This document shows, in pieces, positions 22,317 to 23,873 of a stretch of DNA of 23,873 nucleotides. The notes beneath the pieces were generated by a model. That model had not been told where the DNA came from, did not search any database, and saw only the letters and a list, made by a program, of their open reading frames with translations. Every line of letters starts with the position of its first letter. Position 1 is the stretch's first letter. Origin of the DNA: Methanobacteriota archaeon (lineage in GTDB: Archaea > Thermoplasmatota > Poseidoniia > Poseidoniales > Poseidoniaceae); contig PBOE01000049.1 of assembly GCA_002725275.1 (NCBI GenBank), positions 1 through 23,873 of the forward strand. The letters are read 5' to 3'. A program made the position numbers and the translations under genes.

Positions 22317-23873
22317 TTATCGTACACCTTCGTGGGATTTGAACACATGGGTGCAGGCTGGACAGCGAACAGAGCCTGCATATGTGCCGGGGATTCTCAG
22401 CATTTGTGCGCACTCCGGGCAACTGACCTCGACTTTCTCGGCGGGCGTTTGTTCCGCCTCCTCTTGAACCTCAACCACCTCATCATCATCATCATCTGAA
22501 TCCGACGTGGAAGTGGAGGATGGAGCAGGCGCAGCTTGGGCCTCCACCGCAAATTTATGGCTGCAATCAGGGCAACCCACGGTCCCAGCGTAGGACACCG
22601 GTACACGGAGCCGGCGATCGCATTCAGGGCAGGAAACTTCTCGCTTTTCGTTGCTTGCGACCTTGGTAGGCGGCGCAGTTGAAGCGGCCGCAGAGGAGGG
22701 ACGCTTGGTTGAAGCGGAGCCTCGCTGTCCCTGAAGCCGAAGCAACAGGACCGCAGCCCCGCCCAGCGCAAGACCCAGCACCATGGCGCCGAATGGCAAG
22801 TCGTTGGACGATTCCACCACGACTTCTCCAGAGACGTAGGTCGCCTCCGAGGACACCAGTTGACCGTCGATTTGCCAGGTCGCTTGCAGCCCGACGTTGC
22901 TGCCTTTGGGCCAGACGATGTTGACCGTGAGGGTGGCTTGGGAACCACCGTTCCACGAGGGCGAAGTGACCTTTGCGAGCCGGGTTCCATAAGCATCCGT
23001 TATCCAAAGGTCTCCTTGGGCATCCAGAAACGGCCCCGATTGCTGGAAGGTCAGGTCGATTTGTGTTTCATCCCCCTGCACGGGTCGTATCGGGTCGGTC
23101 GTGGCGCCAAATTCAACCCAAAATTGGGTGTTGCTGTCGGGCAAGGAGGCCGAGGTTGCCAGCGGACCCGGGCCAACCAGCCAGTTCACCGGTGCAACCT
23201 GTGCCACGATTTGGTCGGCGTCAACTTCACCGAACGCGAAGGTGAACTCGTGAAGGCCCCCTTGGAGTTGGAGGTTGTTTTCTTGGAGGAACACCGACGC
23301 TCCGCCCGCTTCGTAGCCAACTTGCAAGAGCACCGTGCGTTCAACCCCCTCGTCCAAGTCGAGGTGAACGGCGAATTGAACACCGTCCTCGGAGGTTTCC
23401 TCGACATCAACGATGGCGACGGAGATGGACTGTTGCGGACGGACGGTAACTGTGATGTTGCCCGAAGCCTCACCGACGACGAGGCCGTCGTCGCTCTCCA
23501 GCGACCAACTCAGGGCTTGTTGTCCGTCGTTGAGAAACTGCAGCGATGCAAAAATTTCACCGGCTGCACCTTCATCCAGGACAACCCATTCCCCGTGGCT
23601 TTGCGTGGCGCCGGCCGCGAGCGTCAATCGAACGCGACCGTCGAGGCTTCCTGTGTTTCTCAGGAGCATGTTGGCAGAAACAACATCCCCTTTGTGCCAC
23701 GGTCCACCGGCCAAGGAGGGGACGCTTGAACCGGCCGATTCGAAGACGGCCGAGGGCATGTCAATGCTCAGGGTGACCGGCATGGCTGAACTGGAATCGA
23801 GGCGGCCACTGTAAGGAGCACAAGACACCACCATGGGTTTGGCCGAAGTGGTGAAACTCCAATTTTGCGATGC
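22317..23873 (-). CDS. Membrane-anchored extracellular protein with two cytoplasmic zinc ribbons (5' partial)
   Basis: The frame is open to the right edge, so the N-terminus, including any signal peptide, is missing; the first Met seen (23834) lacks a signal sequence and is not taken as the start. The visible part, counted from that Met, is an extracellular beta-rich region of about 350 residues, a single membrane helix (about 356-374, LPFGAMVLGLALGGAAVLLL), and a cytoplasmic tail with two similar zinc ribbons of MJ0042-type: Cys402/405/421/424 and Cys472/475/491/494, each CX2C-X15-CX2C. Between them is an acidic linker with a run of five Asp encoded by (GAT)5. Function is unknown; a sensor-like transmembrane layout is inferred. 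The metal regulator follows at 14 bases. Confidence 0.82.
   Translation of the reverse strand, partial: ASQNWSFTTSAKPMVVSCAPYSGRLDSSSAMPVTLSIDMPSAVFESAGSSVPSLAGGPWHKGDVVSANMLLRNTGSLDGRVRLTLAAGATQSHGEWVVLDEGAAGEIFASLQFLNDGQQALSWSLESDDGLVVGEASGNITVTVRPQQSISVAIVDVEETSEDGVQFAVHLDLDEGVERTVLLQVGYEAGGASVFLQENNLQLQGGLHEFTFAFGEVDADQIVAQVAPVNWLVGPGPLATSASLPDSNTQFWVEFGATTDPIRPVQGDETQIDLTFQQSGPFLDAQGDLWITDAYGTRLAKVTSPSWNGGSQATLTVNIVWPKGSNVGLQATWQIDGQLVSSEATYVSGEVVVESSNDLPFGAMVLGLALGGAAVLLLRLQGQRGSASTKRPSSAAASTAPPTKVASNEKREVSCPECDRRLRVPVSYAGTVGCPDCSHKFAVEAQAAPAPSSTSTSDSDDDDDEVVEVQEEAEQTPAEKVEVSCPECAQMLRIPGTYAGSVRCPACTHVFKSHEGVR

Noticed and set aside
22325..22350. TTCAAATCCC on the minus strand, resembling a tRNA T-loop
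   Set aside because: The flanking bases do not pair as a T-stem, no acceptor or anticodon arm is present, and the stretch encodes the conserved end of the second zinc ribbon.
1..23873. A novel defence, mobile or biosynthetic system
   Set aside because: No integrase, transposase, toxin-antitoxin pair, restriction enzyme, nuclease-helicase set or biosynthetic cluster is visible; the genes are mainly housekeeping plus orphan surface and membrane proteins.

Overview
The window (about 23.9 kb, GC-rich) looks like a chromosomal piece of a marine planktonic euryarchaeon, most likely Marine Group II (Poseidoniales). I infer this from gene content; no rRNA or other marker here proves it. The archaeal signature is clear: an FttA/aCPSF1-type beta-CASP nuclease with N-terminal KH domains, an archaeal proteasome beta subunit, ribosomal protein S3Ae, a ZPR1-like zinc finger protein, a SepF-like protein, a haloarchaeal-type TrpRS and an archaeal dsRBD-like RNA-binding protein. 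Mixed in are genes typical of bacteria (PlsC-type acyltransferase, ThyA, FolA) and large surface proteins with calcium-binding repeats. This mixture is characteristic of that clade.

Layout. 1-1189 (minus): a pyruvoyl-arginine-decarboxylase homologue that has lost its self-cleavage serines, a zinc-ribbon/winged-helix protein, and the first 25 codons of a gene leaving the window. 1188-1526 (plus): a small two-helix membrane protein divergent from these. 1527-4140 (minus): fttA and psmB. 4284-5539 (plus): sepF-like and ZPR1-like genes with an ATGA overlap. 5531-8235 (minus): an exported membrane-anchored protein of unknown function followed by trpS. 8359-11252 (plus): plsC, an unknown Cys-cluster protein, thyA and folA. 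11253-13453 (minus): S3Ae with a C-terminal SAP domain, an MtnP-like phosphorylase and a MazG-like pyrophosphohydrolase. 13600-16217 (plus): RNA-binding protein overlapping a secreted arylsulfotransferase-like protein with thrombospondin type 3 repeats. 16305-17634 (plus): a 7Fe-type ferredoxin and pdxS. 17639-20008 (minus): a small helical protein, then a coiled-coil protein and a sugar-nucleotidyltransferase in one transcription unit. 20063-23873 (minus): a membrane-anchored double zinc-ribbon protein (running off the right edge), a DtxR/IdeR-family metal regulator and a multi-pass membrane protein.

Genes are tightly packed. No gap exceeds about 150 bases; the larger ones (4141-4283, 8236-8358, 13454-13599) are divergent promoter regions. 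Two convergent pairs meet or overlap at their stop codons (5531-5539 and 11250-11255). Several starts carry strong GGAGG/GAGGTGA-type ribosome binding sites and others look nearly leaderless. I found no rRNA, tRNA, CRISPR array, insertion sequence, integrase or phage gene.

Functionally this is mostly housekeeping: RNA 3'-end processing, proteolysis, translation, dTMP/folate and nucleotide metabolism, vitamin B6 and purine/methylthio salvage. I do not see a convincing new defence or mobile system. The most interesting points are the catalytically disarmed arginine decarboxylase homologue, the S3Ae-SAP fusion, a bacterial-type phospholipid acyltransferase in an archaeon, a DtxR-family regulator with a mixed metal site beside a double zinc-ribbon membrane protein, and the repeat-bearing arylsulfotransferase-like surface protein.
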